IMG/VR virus record: IMGVR_UViG_3300020463_000126
Span: 1-24,728 of that record
Origin: a virus
DNA: 24,728 bases
Reading direction: 5' to 3' (one strand)
Shown: piece by piece, positions 5,279-15,517 of the stretch
How the letters are laid out: each line of letters begins with the position of its first letter
Position numbering within the stretch: the first letter of the stretch is position 1
Notes under the pieces: generated by a model
Seen by the model: only the letters and a program-made list of their open reading frames with translations
Told to the model about the DNA's origin: nothing
Database searches by the model: none
Position numbers and translations under genes: made by a program

Positions 5279-7291
5279 CTAGTTAGATTTGGGCCGGCTT
5301 TTGATATCTAGCTCGGCTACGTCCACTTGTTGTTTATGCTCGAATTGAGCCTCACGCAGATCCTGGTTATCGGATTTGAGTGCGAGGTCGTTCTCAACCT
5401 TGAGCATGTCTAGCTCGATCTTGTTACGAGCTATTTCAGCATCGAGGGCCGCTTTCTGCTCGGCGACTTGTGTCTGCCGATCTGCGATCTCGATCTGTTT
5501 CTGAGCCATCTGCGCTTGCATGACCTGAGTTGGGTCAGGCTGCGCCGGTGGCAATTGATCTGGTGGTGTCAGGTAGTCTTCAACATTCCTGATGCCTTGT
5601 TTCTCGAGCGCATCTTTCATGAGGTTGTAGACATTGTTGCCCTGGTATAACGGGGCAAGTTTCGGATCCTGAGAAAAGAGCTGATGAAGCTGCAAGAACT
5701 TCTGAGCTTCTCGATCCTGTTCTCCGTAACCGAGGTGAAGCTCAACAGTGACATCGCGGCGCTCACGGAACCGGACAGGATCCACAGCTACGAATTTACC
5801 AGCGACATCGATAATCTTCTCAGCGTCCTCATACTCGGCAATCAGTGCATAGACCTCATTGAATAGGGGCTTCAAGAACTGGTTAGCGAAGTTACGTGCG
5901 ATGATCTTCTGACGCTGCTGGCTCATGTTTGCCAAGCGCTCAACCATCGCAAATGAGTTCTGCTTACTTACGGCATCTTTGTTTGTACCCGCGCTGAGCC
6001 GAGAGATGCCGGAGATGTCCTGGGCATCGTCATCGAGCTGCTTGAGTGTCTGAAACACGAATGGGTTTAGAGATGCCTGTGGCATAGGCGCAATGGCATC
6101 CGGCCGTGTGACATTAACGATGCCACCGACACGATTGTCTATCAGCTCGCGCGGGGATGTAAGACCACCTTTTGTAACCAGGTATCGAGGTGCATTGGTG
6201 ATGGCTGCATGGTCAAGAATAGAACGGGTCAGGGTTGTCCGAGCGTTCTGGGTATCGATCAGCTTTTCAGCAAAGTTCGAGCCATAGAAAGCATGGGCCA
6301 TCGGGATGGGGCTAAAGGTCAGGAATGGTAAACGATTGACCTCTTCAATATCCAAGATGACATTGCCGGCTTTGAAGACCCTATGCAGAACGGCCTCGCC
6401 TGTGCCTTCTACGTCCAGGTGTATATACGCCTCATAGCACATGATCGAGCGGATCTGGTCTTGGTAGCCTTCACTATTGAAGCCTCGATCAGCTCCTACC
6501 AGGTCGTGACGCGCAAGGACCTCGGGCTCTGTGTCCATGTCCACATCTTCATGTGGCCCAATGTTGGCTAGCTTCTCTTCGGGGTAGCCCATCTGACGCA
6601 GCTCGGTGAGTGTCTTTTCGACACGGATGGCACAGAAGTTGATGAAGTCCGGATGCAGCTTCTTGGCTTGGGGCTCGATTAGAAACTCTTCTGGAGCGAC
6701 AGGATCGATGCACACTTTGCTGGCATCGCGTGATACCAGGATTGTGCCTGATACAAGACCAAACTCATCTGTCTCACTGTCTTCCAGCTCTACATCGTCT
6801 TGTGAAAGAATGACGTCGAGCTCTTGCTCGGTAATACTGTCGAAGTTCTCTCGGTCTACCTCTTGCATCTGCTCCCAGTAAACACGGGCCACACCTACCC
6901 TTGCAGTCAGCCCATCGAAGATCACCTGTCTCATCGTGTCGTATAGGTCGTTCTGCCGGAAGCAGACATAATCGACCATATTCGTGCAAATCTCGGCCTG
7001 GTCAATATCCTCGGGGCCGCTGGGTACAAACTTGGCAATCCGGTGACCGCTGGCAAAAGTCTCGAGCAGCGATGCAGACATCGAGCTGACCGCATCATAA
7101 ACATCCATAGATATGTAGCGGGACTTACCTTTTACGGATTTAGGCAGCTTGCCATTGTAGTAATCCAAAACGCGCCGGCGTTCTTCGGAGAGCTCACCAT
7201 CGAGGTAACCGACAGACGACTGGATGTTGTTGTCCAGCATCACGACGATTTCATCTTCGTCCAGTTCTTTATAATCAGAAATATCTGCCAT
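5279..7291 (-). CDS. Portal protein
   Basis: The 670-aa protein starts MADISDYKELDEDEIVVMLD. Early features are YYNGKLPKSVKGKSRYISMD and DVYDAVSSMSASLLETFAS, typical of the podovirus portal N-terminal region. The central part has VRVGxARVYW-like and AHAFYGSNFAEKLIDTQNAR elements, and the stem/crown helices include RLSAGTNKDAVSKQNSFAMV and ANMSQQRQKIIARNFANQFL. The last about 100 residues form a long Gln/Ala/Glu coiled coil (MAQKQIEIADRQTQVAEQKA), as at the C-terminal barrel of long portals. The dodecameric ring is the DNA entry and exit vertex and the terminase docking site. It begins 5 nt after the large terminase stop, the classical order. Length fits podovirus portals with a C-terminal extension. 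Confidence 0.88.
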   Translation of the reverse strand: MADISDYKELDEDEIVVMLDNNIQSSVGYLDGELSEERRRVLDYYNGKLPKSVKGKSRYISMDVYDAVSSMSASLLETFASGHRIAKFVPSGPEDIDQAEICTNMVDYVCFRQNDLYDTMRQVIFDGLTARVGVARVYWEQMQEVDRENFDSITEQELDVILSQDDVELEDSETDEFGLVSGTILVSRDASKVCIDPVAPEEFLIEPQAKKLHPDFINFCAIRVEKTLTELRQMGYPEEKLANIGPHEDVDMDTEPEVLARHDLVGADRGFNSEGYQDQIRSIMCYEAYIHLDVEGTGEAVLHRVFKAGNVILDIEEVNRLPFLTFSPIPMAHAFYGSNFAEKLIDTQNARTTLTRSILDHAAITNAPRYLVTKGGLTSPRELIDNRVGGIVNVTRPDAIAPMPQASLNPFVFQTLKQLDDDAQDISGISRLSAGTNKDAVSKQNSFAMVERLANMSQQRQKIIARNFANQFLKPLFNEVYALIAEYEDAEKIIDVAGKFVAVDPVRFRERRDVTVELHLGYGEQDREAQKFLQLHQLFSQDPKLAPLYQGNNVYNLMKDALEKQGIRNVEDYLTPPDQLPPAQPDPTQVMQAQMAQKQIEIADRQTQVAEQKAALDAEIARNKIELDMLKVENDLALKSDNQDLREAQFEHKQQVDVAELDIKSRPKSN

Positions 7292-7296
7292 GCTGC

Positions 7297-8868
7297 TTAA
7301 ACCATCTCAGTGTAAAATTCATCGGTGCTTTCTATCGGATCCCATGCGCCCTCATGAATATGTGAGGCCAGGGCCAGGGACATAACGCAGTCGTCATAGC
7401 AACCACCCTCGGCTTCCATAGAGCCGGACTGGGTGACGATGTATGTCATCATCTCGCGTATTGTCGTCTTATCGTTGAGCTCGATCTCGTCCTCACGGAC
7501 CGCCGCTCGGAGCTCGTCAATAATTAAAGGTTTTGTTTTTGCGGTGGTTGTGAAACCTAGCTTGGTGGTTTCTTTGTCAGTGATCTTATCGACAACAGTC
7601 TCCGTGTAGAAGTTAGGGTATGCGTAATCCTTCCCTAACCTCGCGCATGTAAGGATGCCGTGGCCGTTATTCTCCACGATTATCCGAGCCTCATTGTAAT
7701 AAAATCCGAGAGCATACAGAACATCCGCAAAGTAGTCCGGATGCACCTGGCCGCGCCAGACTGCCACCTGACGCTTCCGGCTGTCTAAAACCTGGGCAAC
7801 CGAGTAGTCGCCTTGAGACAGGCCCATAGAAACATCAGCTCCTATTACATAGTGTTCGCCAGGATCATTGATCCGATAGACAAGTAGTTCGCCACGTGGG
7901 TGATCTACTAACTCATCACCCTCGAGTGCTAGGCGCTCTGAAATGTCTCTGGTGTGCTCGAGCTGATTGGTGAGCTGCTCCTGATTGAAAACGGGCCGGC
8001 CTGTGGTCAGGAAAGCCTCTTCTGCATAGCTTGGGTATTCCTGCTTAAATAGATCCAGCCCGTTTTGCGCTATCTTCTGTCGCCGGAACATGAGCTGCTC
8101 GTCATCAAGACCATAAAGATCAACGAGCTCGTCCTCGACAGGTGTACGTTCGAAGTTTTCCGGAACTGGCTCCCGATAAGTAGGGTCGGTGAACCAGGGT
8201 ATAAATACAGGGACAAACCCGTTTATACCTTCACACGCACCTCGCCAGAGGTCGTAGAAAGTTCCGGTCACCCCGTTCGCAGTCGATTCAGCAAATATCG
8301 CAGTGCCTTTAACATTCGGCACAGCTTGGACCAAACCATTCCAGATATCGTTTGCAGAGCTTTTAGGCCAGAAGGCCAGCTCGGATGCATGCACGTGACT
8401 AAGCGTTTCGCCTCGTCCAACACTATCTGCTCCTGCCGTTGCAACCACGTATGAGCTATCCAAAACATTAAAACTAATCTCTTTCCTGCTAGAGTATCGA
8501 GTGTGAGGCTTGAGCAGCTCCGGTACATGTTCATGGTAGCGCCTAGTCATATCGAAGAGAGCTCGAGTGCTGTCGGCCGTGTGTGTCACGACCATCGCTT
8601 TTTTAGCCATCTGCTGACTGACGCTGTAATAAAGATAACCACCTACGTATGTGCTTAGCCCCTGCTGCCGTGCTTTTAAAATCACGACACGTATCTTTCC
8701 TTCGGATTCAAACTGTTTGTCTATTGCGTCTTGGAGTAACTCCTGGGCTGGGTTAAGTACGAGTGGCTGGATCTCGCCTTCCTTAGTTCTGATCTTCAAG
8801 GCGTGGCGGCTGTAGTAAGGGAAGTCAGTGTATAGGCGCTTCCGTATCTTTCTTAACTTCGGATCCAT
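7297..8868 (-). CDS. Terminase large subunit
   Basis: The 523-aa DNA packaging motor has both expected domains. In the ATPase, a Walker A-type motif KARQQGLST is at about 65-73, a Walker B-like segment LSHVHASELAFW at about 156-167 with the catalytic Glu near 163, and the coupling motif AESTANG at about 193-199. In the RNase H-like nuclease, VIGADVSMG (Asp 345), IIVENNGHG (Glu 399) and GGCYDDC (Asp 492/493) supply the metal-binding acids. It cuts concatemers and pumps DNA through the portal encoded just downstream. The start at 8868 lies 44 nt inside the small-subunit gene, in another frame. An AGAGGAAG stretch lies upstream at somewhat long spacing, so the exact start is less certain than the identity. 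Confidence 0.93.
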   Translation of the reverse strand: MDPKLRKIRKRLYTDFPYYSRHALKIRTKEGEIQPLVLNPAQELLQDAIDKQFESEGKIRVVILKARQQGLSTYVGGYLYYSVSQQMAKKAMVVTHTADSTRALFDMTRRYHEHVPELLKPHTRYSSRKEISFNVLDSSYVVATAGADSVGRGETLSHVHASELAFWPKSSANDIWNGLVQAVPNVKGTAIFAESTANGVTGTFYDLWRGACEGINGFVPVFIPWFTDPTYREPVPENFERTPVEDELVDLYGLDDEQLMFRRQKIAQNGLDLFKQEYPSYAEEAFLTTGRPVFNQEQLTNQLEHTRDISERLALEGDELVDHPRGELLVYRINDPGEHYVIGADVSMGLSQGDYSVAQVLDSRKRQVAVWRGQVHPDYFADVLYALGFYYNEARIIVENNGHGILTCARLGKDYAYPNFYTETVVDKITDKETTKLGFTTTAKTKPLIIDELRAAVREDEIELNDKTTIREMMTYIVTQSGSMEAEGGCYDDCVMSLALASHIHEGAWDPIESTDEFYTEMV

Positions 8869-9307
8869 CTGTCTTCTGCTCTTCCTCTAGTAAACTCGAC
8901 AAGAAGTCCTCGGCTTTGCCGATAGTGACATCCTGTTTGGCAACCGGCTTTTGCTTTGTAAAATCCAAGACCAGTCGTGCTGCTGCTAGCCGCTCACGTG
9001 TTTCACCAGGTACACGCATGATCTCGACTGCTGCTTTGAGCGCCTCGACAGCAAACTCGTCTTCTGGTCCATCACCATTCTTAGCCATGATCTCTACAAA
9101 CCTCTCGGCTTCTTGTTTCGCCTTCTCGCGCAGCGGCGCGATAGTTTCTTTGGTATAACCATGCGGGACACCAGCGGGTCGGCCGGCCTTAGCCCAAGCC
9201 TTCTTATTCCATTCGGCTCGTTTGGCACGGCCTTCCGGTGTCTTGGTTAGTTCTGCAAAGTAGTTTTTCTTAGGGGCGCGTTGTGGGTACTTCTTGCCCT
9301 TGGTCAT
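8825..9307 (-). CDS. Terminase small subunit (probable)
   Basis: The 160-aa basic, helical protein starts MTKGKKYPQRAPKKN. It contains TPEGRAKRAEWNKKAWAKAG, RPAGVPHGYTKETIAPLREK, then AVEALKAAVEIMRVPGETRE and RLAAARLVLDFTKQKP, ending in an acidic tail. The GRPxGVPxGY stretch resembles DNA-recognition N-termini of phage small terminases, and the middle helices AxxALxxxVxIMxxPxxTxxxRLxAAxxVLDFT are the usual oligomerisation core. It overlaps the large-subunit start and shares ATGA with the end of the ejection gene (ATG at 9307, TGA at 9304-9306). The role would be recognition of the packaging site. Assignment is by pattern plus position. Confidence 0.8.
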   Translation of the reverse strand: MTKGKKYPQRAPKKNYFAELTKTPEGRAKRAEWNKKAWAKAGRPAGVPHGYTKETIAPLREKAKQEAERFVEIMAKNGDGPEDEFAVEALKAAVEIMRVPGETRERLAAARLVLDFTKQKPVAKQDVTIGKAEDFLSSLLEEEQKTDGSEVKKDTEAPIH

Positions 9308-12300
9308 ATCGTAAGCATACCAGTTGCCGGCGACCCAGACATAGGCATCATTGGTTCTTCTTCCTCACCACCTGGACCATTGACTGCTAGTAGAGCCAAG
9401 GCGGCGGCCACTGCTGTGGCAAGCGGTGTTGAGTAGAATGTAACAATGCCTTTTGTCAGATCACTGTCATTCAAGAACTCACGAATGAGCTTTGTGGTCT
9501 CCGGCATAACCTCTTTGGCTAGCTGGGGATTGCCCAGGTATACCCAGAGCGGATCGACTGCTGTTTCGGCAGGGTTTCTTATATATGTTTGTTGGAAAGT
9601 TCGAAGGCCGCGCATTGAATCAGTAGAGTATACCTGTCGAGGTATAAACTGCCTTTGGGTTGCCTCGTCAGATTGGTCAAAAGCCTGATCATATAAATCC
9701 ATCCGCTTGTCCATTGCCCTTTTCATATTGCCATCACTTCTGACAAACTCAGGGGACAACTCTGGACGATTACGGAAAAAGAACTCAGTGTTCGACTGAA
9801 GATTATCAAGCTCAAACTCAATCTTTTTGGCTCTATCTTTACCAACAGTCACGCCAGGATTTACGACTACATCATCGGTAGTGCCTTTATCCATTGCAAG
9901 ATTTACTATGTTGTTCAGTAAGGTCCTGAAGCTGCCCTTTCTAAACATAGTGTAAGGGTAGTTTTCCCCTGATCTTTGACTGAAGCCGCCGCCTGGTTCT
10001 AAAGTGCCTTGTCCTACTTCGATATGGTGAGACAGTTCATGAAGCAGTGCGGTAAGAAAACTAGTTTCTGTCTGCTGGTATCTTTTGTTGCCAAACTTAT
10101 CGGCTTTCCTTCTTGGCAAACCTGGCTTCATCACACCTATGCGGCCTTTACCATAATTCTGGTATTGGTTATATCCCCCCATCACACCGGAGCCCTTAAC
10201 ATCCAGTTGTTCCTGTAGCGCACTTTGAGATGTAAAAAGATCGAGTTGAACACCGAACGCCTCTATCAGACGCTGGATGTCCTCGGCATTGTCTACGCCA
10301 AACTCATACGGGCTGCCTTTTTTACCGACTTCAAATAAAGCTCTGGCTAGCTCGGCTTCTTCTTTGATTTCGTGGGGCGTTGGGATTGTAACATTGGGAG
10401 CGGGTCCAGAGACTTCGTTAGTCGCTGAGGCGAGGACTGGTTCGTTGAAGTTGAGCTCGCCTTGTCCCTGGCCTGGATCCGTTTGGTCAGCGCTATTAAG
10501 AAAGCCTCCATCTTGTCCTTCGGGACCTGTTCTATTAGCGTTTGACGTTCGTCCTCGAACTGAAGCGCCGAGTGCTTCTTCGATTTGGTCATTGGTAAAT
10601 CCTTCTTTCTTAGCTAGCGCTACGGCTGCATCGAGGTAATCATTATCATCGCCTTGGCCTGGTTTAACACCTAGCATTTTCAACAGGCGTTTTTCAGGAT
10701 ACCACATCAACGCCTGGAAGTCTGCAACACTGATATCGACACCAGTTGTTTTCATCAGACGTATGGCCTCACGTGTCGCCTCGCGCATAAACTTGCGATC
10801 AGCATTATCACCAGGCATATCTCTAACAGTGTCACCCATATTTCCGAAGTGGGTTCCAACTGTCTTCCATAGCTGTGGCTTATCTGGGTTTCTGCCGGTC
10901 TCTTTCTTGTGACGGGCGTAGTACCGGTTCCAAACTCTTTGTAACTCATTAGTAAGCGCATCGATACGCTCAGCATTGTTATAAAGACCATCGCGGGTCT
11001 CGCCTATGTTCTTCAAGGCTTCGTTGACCAGCTTGCGATCATTGCCTTTCGAAGACTTCATCTCACGCACGATAATATCGCGGTTCTTCGCCATATCCTT
11101 TTCGGACTTCTCAGGCTCGAACGGCCGGCCGATCTGCCGGTTCCACATACGCATCCACCACATGTCGGCAGTCAGGTTGTCGTAGTTTCCGCGTAAGTTC
11201 TGATAGAAGCCCTGGCCGATCTTTGGACCGAGGATATAGCTGCCGTTTACTATCGTATCGACAGCGTCCTTGGTCGGAACAGTCACGTTTGTGTTATGTG
11301 TTGCGTTAAACTCATCGACAAAGGCAGTGAGCTCACCGCGTGTCATTTCCCTATTAAAGAAATCGTTAATGGAGAGATCAATCTCGCCACGATTTATAAG
11401 GTCAGTATATATGTTGTAGAAAGAAAATGCGTTTCGCATAGCATTCATGCGTTCGCCGCCCAGCTTCCAATCCGTTGGCATGAAGCCAGTCTTTTGCCAA
11501 GTTTGGTATGCGTTGTAGGCATACTCAAAGTTCTGTAAGACTGCCGTGCCGTTACTGGTAACAGCCAGAGCAAAATCAAAAGCTAGTTCGTTGTCTGGGT
11601 TGTTTGATCTGGGACCAATAGTCGGGTCTAGCAGCGTCATAACAGCCTTGGCATCTTTTAACGTCCGGTCATACCAACCGATGGCGTTGTTATCTTGCTC
11701 GAGGGCCTTCAAAGCCTCGGCAGCCATCTTACGGCCGACCACAACAACATTAGCCGGTGAGTACTCTATCGGGTCGGTTGTTCCATAATGCTTGACGTAC
11801 AGGTTCTCAAACAACCACCGGATGCCATCGACCTTGGTCTTGACCTGGACCGGCGGCACAGCGTCTGCTGTTGGATAGATGGGTAATATTGTTGCGTTAA
11901 CTTCCTCGCCCAGATCAATTGGATCAAAGGGGGTATTGTCTACCAGCATCCCTACATCGGGATCGAACACTTCGTTCTTCTGGCCTTTACCTTGAATGTC
12001 TATTGCAGCTTTCTCAGCGGCTGCGGCTTGTTGCTGCTGACGCTTAACGCGGTTCCGGTATGGGGTCAGATACTTATCAACCATCTCTTGCGGAACTGGT
12101 GTTTCTCCGCTGAGGATCTTCTTAATCTCTTGGTTGATTGATTTGACCGGATCGGTCCCGAGGTTGCGACCAAACTCGTCTAGGACAGTCATGATCCGGC
12201 CTTTGACTACCGCGCTGGCTTTCTTGTCAGCGTTTAGCTCGTCACGGATCTGCTGGACAAAGGCTTGGTTTTCTAACTTGCCGGCTTCACGTGCCGCCTG

Positions 12301-14481
12301 ATTCGCTGTTCGAACCTCGGCTGCCACTGTCAAATCTTGGTTTTGTTGAGCTCTACGGGCGGCTGAACGCTTCATCGTGACGATCATGTCGGTGAGCAAA
12401 GCCATATGCCCGTTTTCAATACCCGCGCCTATTTCTCGATCACGTAAAGCATCATAGAAAGGCCGATATTCTTCACCCAGGCTTGCCAATAGAGCTTCGT
12501 TGGCATCATTAATGTCCTGAGCTCCGAGAGGTACGCTAGTGCCTTCGTAGGTTTGAATCGCCTCGTTTGCAGTCTTCAATATTGCAAACTCTGGACCGGC
12601 TGCTGGGTCGAGCTCTATGTTTGAGCGCAGCGCTTCGAGAAGCATAGCTCTCTCTTGCTGGCTCTTTTGCAGTGACTTTTCTTGCTCGAACAAAGAAGGC
12701 AGCGTTGGATTTACACCTAAGCGTGTGTTGCCAACATTGTCTTTCACATAACTGCCGACTGCTGAGCGCCGACCACCCGACAAAGCATCGATGGCCCTGG
12801 AGCCGCCGACCATTCCGAGCTGGGCCAGCAGAGTGACACCGCCCGTAGCCGTACCGGCAACAGCAGTACCCGCCAAACGAATTGCATTCGCCATCTGCGA
12901 TTTACCATCATAGGATCCGGCTGTAGCGAACGGATTAGCAAACTTGTCTACAAAACCAGACAGGCCGCCGACATATCCATTGTTATGAACGCGGGTCAGC
13001 TCCATGCTCTCGAGCACCAGGTTACGTAGGATGTCGCCCTCACGTGTGCCGGCAGTGAGCTCACCGAGCTGCTCAAAAGCTGACGTTGGAAACGATTTCT
13101 TTACTTTGTTACGTGAGAGCTTCAGTGCCTGTTTAACATCGGAGCGATCAAAGAGCTCATTCAGTGTATCAGCTTGTTTCGGATCTAACTGCTTGCCTAG
13201 TATTTTAACAAGCTCGGCAATCTGACCGGCGATCTGTCCATGTGCAGTCTCTACTGCTTTACGAGCGCCGCCCTCGCTGCTTGGGTTCACATCTTGGAGG
13301 TCTAGAGGCTTACCAGTGAGCGCATCACCATCCTCGGCGATGTCTTGCAGACGAGCTGCGAAGGATGCCTGGGCGCGGCTTTCTCTATTGCTTTCGTCTA
13401 CAGGTACGACATCTGCATTCTGCTCAGCGTCTGCGATTTCTTTGAGGAAACTCAGGTCACCATTACGGGCAGCCTCGACAGCAATATTGAGCTGATTGGC
13501 TGCATCCATGACAGTCGGATTGTCGGTTTCCATACCGATCTCACGCAGCAGCTCAGCTTGCTTGTCCATGTTGGACATATGCTGGCTAACTTGTGTGCCG
13601 GAGATTGCCATCTTACCGGCTTGGGTAGGAGCTGAGATAGCACCGGCTTGACCCGTGCCAATGACACCAGCGTCAAGCAGACGATCACCAACTTCACCGG
13701 CAGTGTATTCACCACCCGTGGCTGCGGTTGCACCAACTATGGCCCCTTCCTGGCTTGCCTCTGTTATACCTTCCGCGCCGGCACGTTTGCCGACTTCCTT
13801 GCCGAACTCTTCGGCCGCGCGGCGATAGCCTTTCTTTTTCAGCTCATCATAGACCTGGCCGACAGTCATATCGGCTAGCTGGCTTTTGCTGAACACTTTG
13901 CCAGCGCCAAACCTGTCGAGCAGACCGATAATTGCGCCAGTACCAAGAGCTAGTTCTTCGTTTACTTCGCCAGTCTTCTCGCGCATTTCCAGAGCGGTTT
14001 CACCTGTACCCAGCAGCGCCGATCCGAGGGTTGTAACACCGCCGATGACAGCAGCAGCAGGAAGACTAATAAGGGCTGTTGCAGCGGCCGCAGCGCCGCC
14101 AGCTAGAGCAGCACCACCGGACACAGCGTTCTCTTGGATGCCTTGTAAAACCCAACCGGCTGCATCGCCTACGCTCTTTTGATCACTGAATGATCCTTCG
14201 AACTCGCGTTGGTAGCGCCCTTGAGTAATATCATCGGCTGCACGTTGACGGAGGCCCTCACCATATTCGCTGATACCCAGGTCACCGCCGAAGTACTTCT
14301 CAGACAGGTCGCCGATGGTCTCCAGACCAGCTCCGGTCATTTGACGGGCGCTGTCATAAGAGAAATCCAAGGCGCTATCACGTGGCTGCGCTAGTATTTG
14401 GTTGATGGCTTCGACTGCTTCGGCTTCGGGTACGGCATCATCGATCTCGAAGACCTCATTGCCTACCTGGTATTGAGCCAT
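9304..14481 (-). CDS. Giant internal virion/ejection protein with HExxH metallopeptidase motif
   Basis: At 1725 aa this is the largest gene. It follows two smaller internal proteins, matching the triplet of ejection proteins in T7 (gp14-15-16) and P22. After a short beta-like N-terminus, residues about 119-160 are a Gly/Ala-rich hydrophobic stretch and 178-192 another, suited to membrane insertion. Residues 1686-1702 near the C-terminus are also hydrophobic. Long helical segments fill the middle. At 1481-1485 the sequence reads HELSH within FLTALLHELSHHIEVGQG, a zinc-peptidase signature. Glu 1566 (in SNTEFFFRNRPEL) is a candidate third zinc ligand. No lysozyme or lytic transglycosylase motif, as in T7 gp16, was seen. 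The start overlaps the preceding TAA (TAATG), with AAGG upstream. The ejection role is by context; the peptidase activity is inferred from the motif. Confidence 0.82.
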   Translation of the reverse strand: MAQYQVGNEVFEIDDAVPEAEAVEAINQILAQPRDSALDFSYDSARQMTGAGLETIGDLSEKYFGGDLGISEYGEGLRQRAADDITQGRYQREFEGSFSDQKSVGDAAGWVLQGIQENAVSGGAALAGGAAAAATALISLPAAAVIGGVTTLGSALLGTGETALEMREKTGEVNEELALGTGAIIGLLDRFGAGKVFSKSQLADMTVGQVYDELKKKGYRRAAEEFGKEVGKRAGAEGITEASQEGAIVGATAATGGEYTAGEVGDRLLDAGVIGTGQAGAISAPTQAGKMAISGTQVSQHMSNMDKQAELLREIGMETDNPTVMDAANQLNIAVEAARNGDLSFLKEIADAEQNADVVPVDESNRESRAQASFAARLQDIAEDGDALTGKPLDLQDVNPSSEGGARKAVETAHGQIAGQIAELVKILGKQLDPKQADTLNELFDRSDVKQALKLSRNKVKKSFPTSAFEQLGELTAGTREGDILRNLVLESMELTRVHNNGYVGGLSGFVDKFANPFATAGSYDGKSQMANAIRLAGTAVAGTATGGVTLLAQLGMVGGSRAIDALSGGRRSAVGSYVKDNVGNTRLGVNPTLPSLFEQEKSLQKSQQERAMLLEALRSNIELDPAAGPEFAILKTANEAIQTYEGTSVPLGAQDINDANEALLASLGEEYRPFYDALRDREIGAGIENGHMALLTDMIVTMKRSAARRAQQNQDLTVAAEVRTANQAAREAGKLENQAFVQQIRDELNADKKASAVVKGRIMTVLDEFGRNLGTDPVKSINQEIKKILSGETPVPQEMVDKYLTPYRNRVKRQQQQAAAAEKAAIDIQGKGQKNEVFDPDVGMLVDNTPFDPIDLGEEVNATILPIYPTADAVPPVQVKTKVDGIRWLFENLYVKHYGTTDPIEYSPANVVVVGRKMAAEALKALEQDNNAIGWYDRTLKDAKAVMTLLDPTIGPRSNNPDNELAFDFALAVTSNGTAVLQNFEYAYNAYQTWQKTGFMPTDWKLGGERMNAMRNAFSFYNIYTDLINRGEIDLSINDFFNREMTRGELTAFVDEFNATHNTNVTVPTKDAVDTIVNGSYILGPKIGQGFYQNLRGNYDNLTADMWWMRMWNRQIGRPFEPEKSEKDMAKNRDIIVREMKSSKGNDRKLVNEALKNIGETRDGLYNNAERIDALTNELQRVWNRYYARHKKETGRNPDKPQLWKTVGTHFGNMGDTVRDMPGDNADRKFMREATREAIRLMKTTGVDISVADFQALMWYPEKRLLKMLGVKPGQGDDNDYLDAAVALAKKEGFTNDQIEEALGASVRGRTSNANRTGPEGQDGGFLNSADQTDPGQGQGELNFNEPVLASATNEVSGPAPNVTIPTPHEIKEEAELARALFEVGKKGSPYEFGVDNAEDIQRLIEAFGVQLDLFTSQSALQEQLDVKGSGVMGGYNQYQNYGKGRIGVMKPGLPRRKADKFGNKRYQQTETSFLTALLHELSHHIEVGQGTLEPGGGFSQRSGENYPYTMFRKGSFRTLLNNIVNLAMDKGTTDDVVVNPGVTVGKDRAKKIEFELDNLQSNTEFFFRNRPELSPEFVRSDGNMKRAMDKRMDLYDQAFDQSDEATQRQFIPRQVYSTDSMRGLRTFQQTYIRNPAETAVDPLWVYLGNPQLAKEVMPETTKLIREFLNDSDLTKGIVTFYSTPLATAVAAALALLAVNGPGGEEEEPMMPMSGSPATGMLTI

Positions 14482-15503
14482 TATTTAACCTTGATCACGT
14501 TCACGCCTGATTGTGTCTGCCCTACAACATTTCCACCGCCGCCACCGGATCCGGAAGCATTAGGGTTGCTATTGCTCTGACCGCCAGCGTTATTGGGCTG
14601 AGGTACGTTGTTACTACCGCCAGAGCCTTGGCCTTGTGGTTGGTTACTAGAAGGCATAAGAGGCATCCCTGGAATATTGATCATAGGGAGGTTTTTGCCG
14701 TACATTTGGTTATACATCTTGCGCTCTTGGTTGATGGCAGCAAGAGAGCTTGCATAGTACTTACGGATCTTCTTCAGATTACGAACAAACATCTCTCTTG
14801 ATTGAGACTGTTTCAAAGAAGCAATAGAGGCGTTTAGCTGATCGAGCTCGTTCTTAGACAACTGCCCAAGACCAGATGCGCCAGTAGCACTGGCCTTCCT
14901 CATTTCGTTCAAGCGGTTAAAGCCTATCGACGATTCAATCGTAGTAATCAATCCAGATAGGTCATTCGCTGCTGTACCACCAAACATCTTAGACATCTGA
15001 CCAATCAGGCCGGTTGTCGATAGAGGATTATTGTCAACTAGGTACAGTGCATCATCTAGGGCATCCATAGCTGACGAGATGTATTTACCATCCATTGGAT
15101 CCGGCGCACCACCCTGAGCCGCAGCTATATTTTTCATCGATTCTAAATTATCTTGGTAAGACTGGCTATCAGCTTCGAACTGATTAAATCGACCAGCTTC
15201 AAGACCTGTGAAGTATCCACCCAGCATTGCGGGGCCGCCTTCATCAGCTTTAGCCATTGCCGCGCCAAGGGCTGAGTTATAAGGGTTTATTCTACTCACA
15301 GGGAGATCTGGAGCCATTAACACTCCGTCCCTGCGATTAGCTGATGTGCCTGAAGTCAGCATGGGTGGAAATTGAGCGTTTGAATTGGTGCTAGCGTTTA
15401 TATTGGGCATCGGGGGACGCTGCCGCCCTGATTGGTTGAACATTTGAGAACCAAGGTATCCGGCTCCACCGAGTAGGCCAGCTCCGAGTAAATAAGGTAA
15501 CAT
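14481..15503 (-). CDS. Internal virion protein, 340 aa
   Basis: The N-terminus MLPYLLGAGLLGGAGYLGSQ is a Gly-rich hydrophobic segment long enough to enter a membrane. It is followed by a Pro/Asn-rich linker, a helical core (FTGLEAGRFNQFEADSQSYQ, SIGFNRLNEMRKASATGASG, KNELDQLNASIASLKQSQSR, KIRKYYASSLAAINQE) and a disordered Gly/Ser/Asn/Gln-rich tail with GSGGGGG. The start has GGAAGGA 6 nt upstream. It sits between another Gly/Asn-rich protein and the giant ejection protein, so it is probably one of three proteins expelled to form the trans-envelope channel. No enzymatic motif is visible. Identity is by context and composition. Confidence 0.65.
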   Translation of the reverse strand: MLPYLLGAGLLGGAGYLGSQMFNQSGRQRPPMPNINASTNSNAQFPPMLTSGTSANRRDGVLMAPDLPVSRINPYNSALGAAMAKADEGGPAMLGGYFTGLEAGRFNQFEADSQSYQDNLESMKNIAAAQGGAPDPMDGKYISSAMDALDDALYLVDNNPLSTTGLIGQMSKMFGGTAANDLSGLITTIESSIGFNRLNEMRKASATGASGLGQLSKNELDQLNASIASLKQSQSREMFVRNLKKIRKYYASSLAAINQERKMYNQMYGKNLPMINIPGMPLMPSSNQPQGQGSGGSNNVPQPNNAGGQSNSNPNASGSGGGGGNVVGQTQSGVNVIKVK

Positions 15504-15517
15504 TGTTTTTCCTTCCT

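Noticed and set aside
10009-10218. Plus-strand frame opposite the metallopeptidase motif
   Set aside because: It is a shadow of the large ejection gene, with no ribosome site and no conserved pattern.
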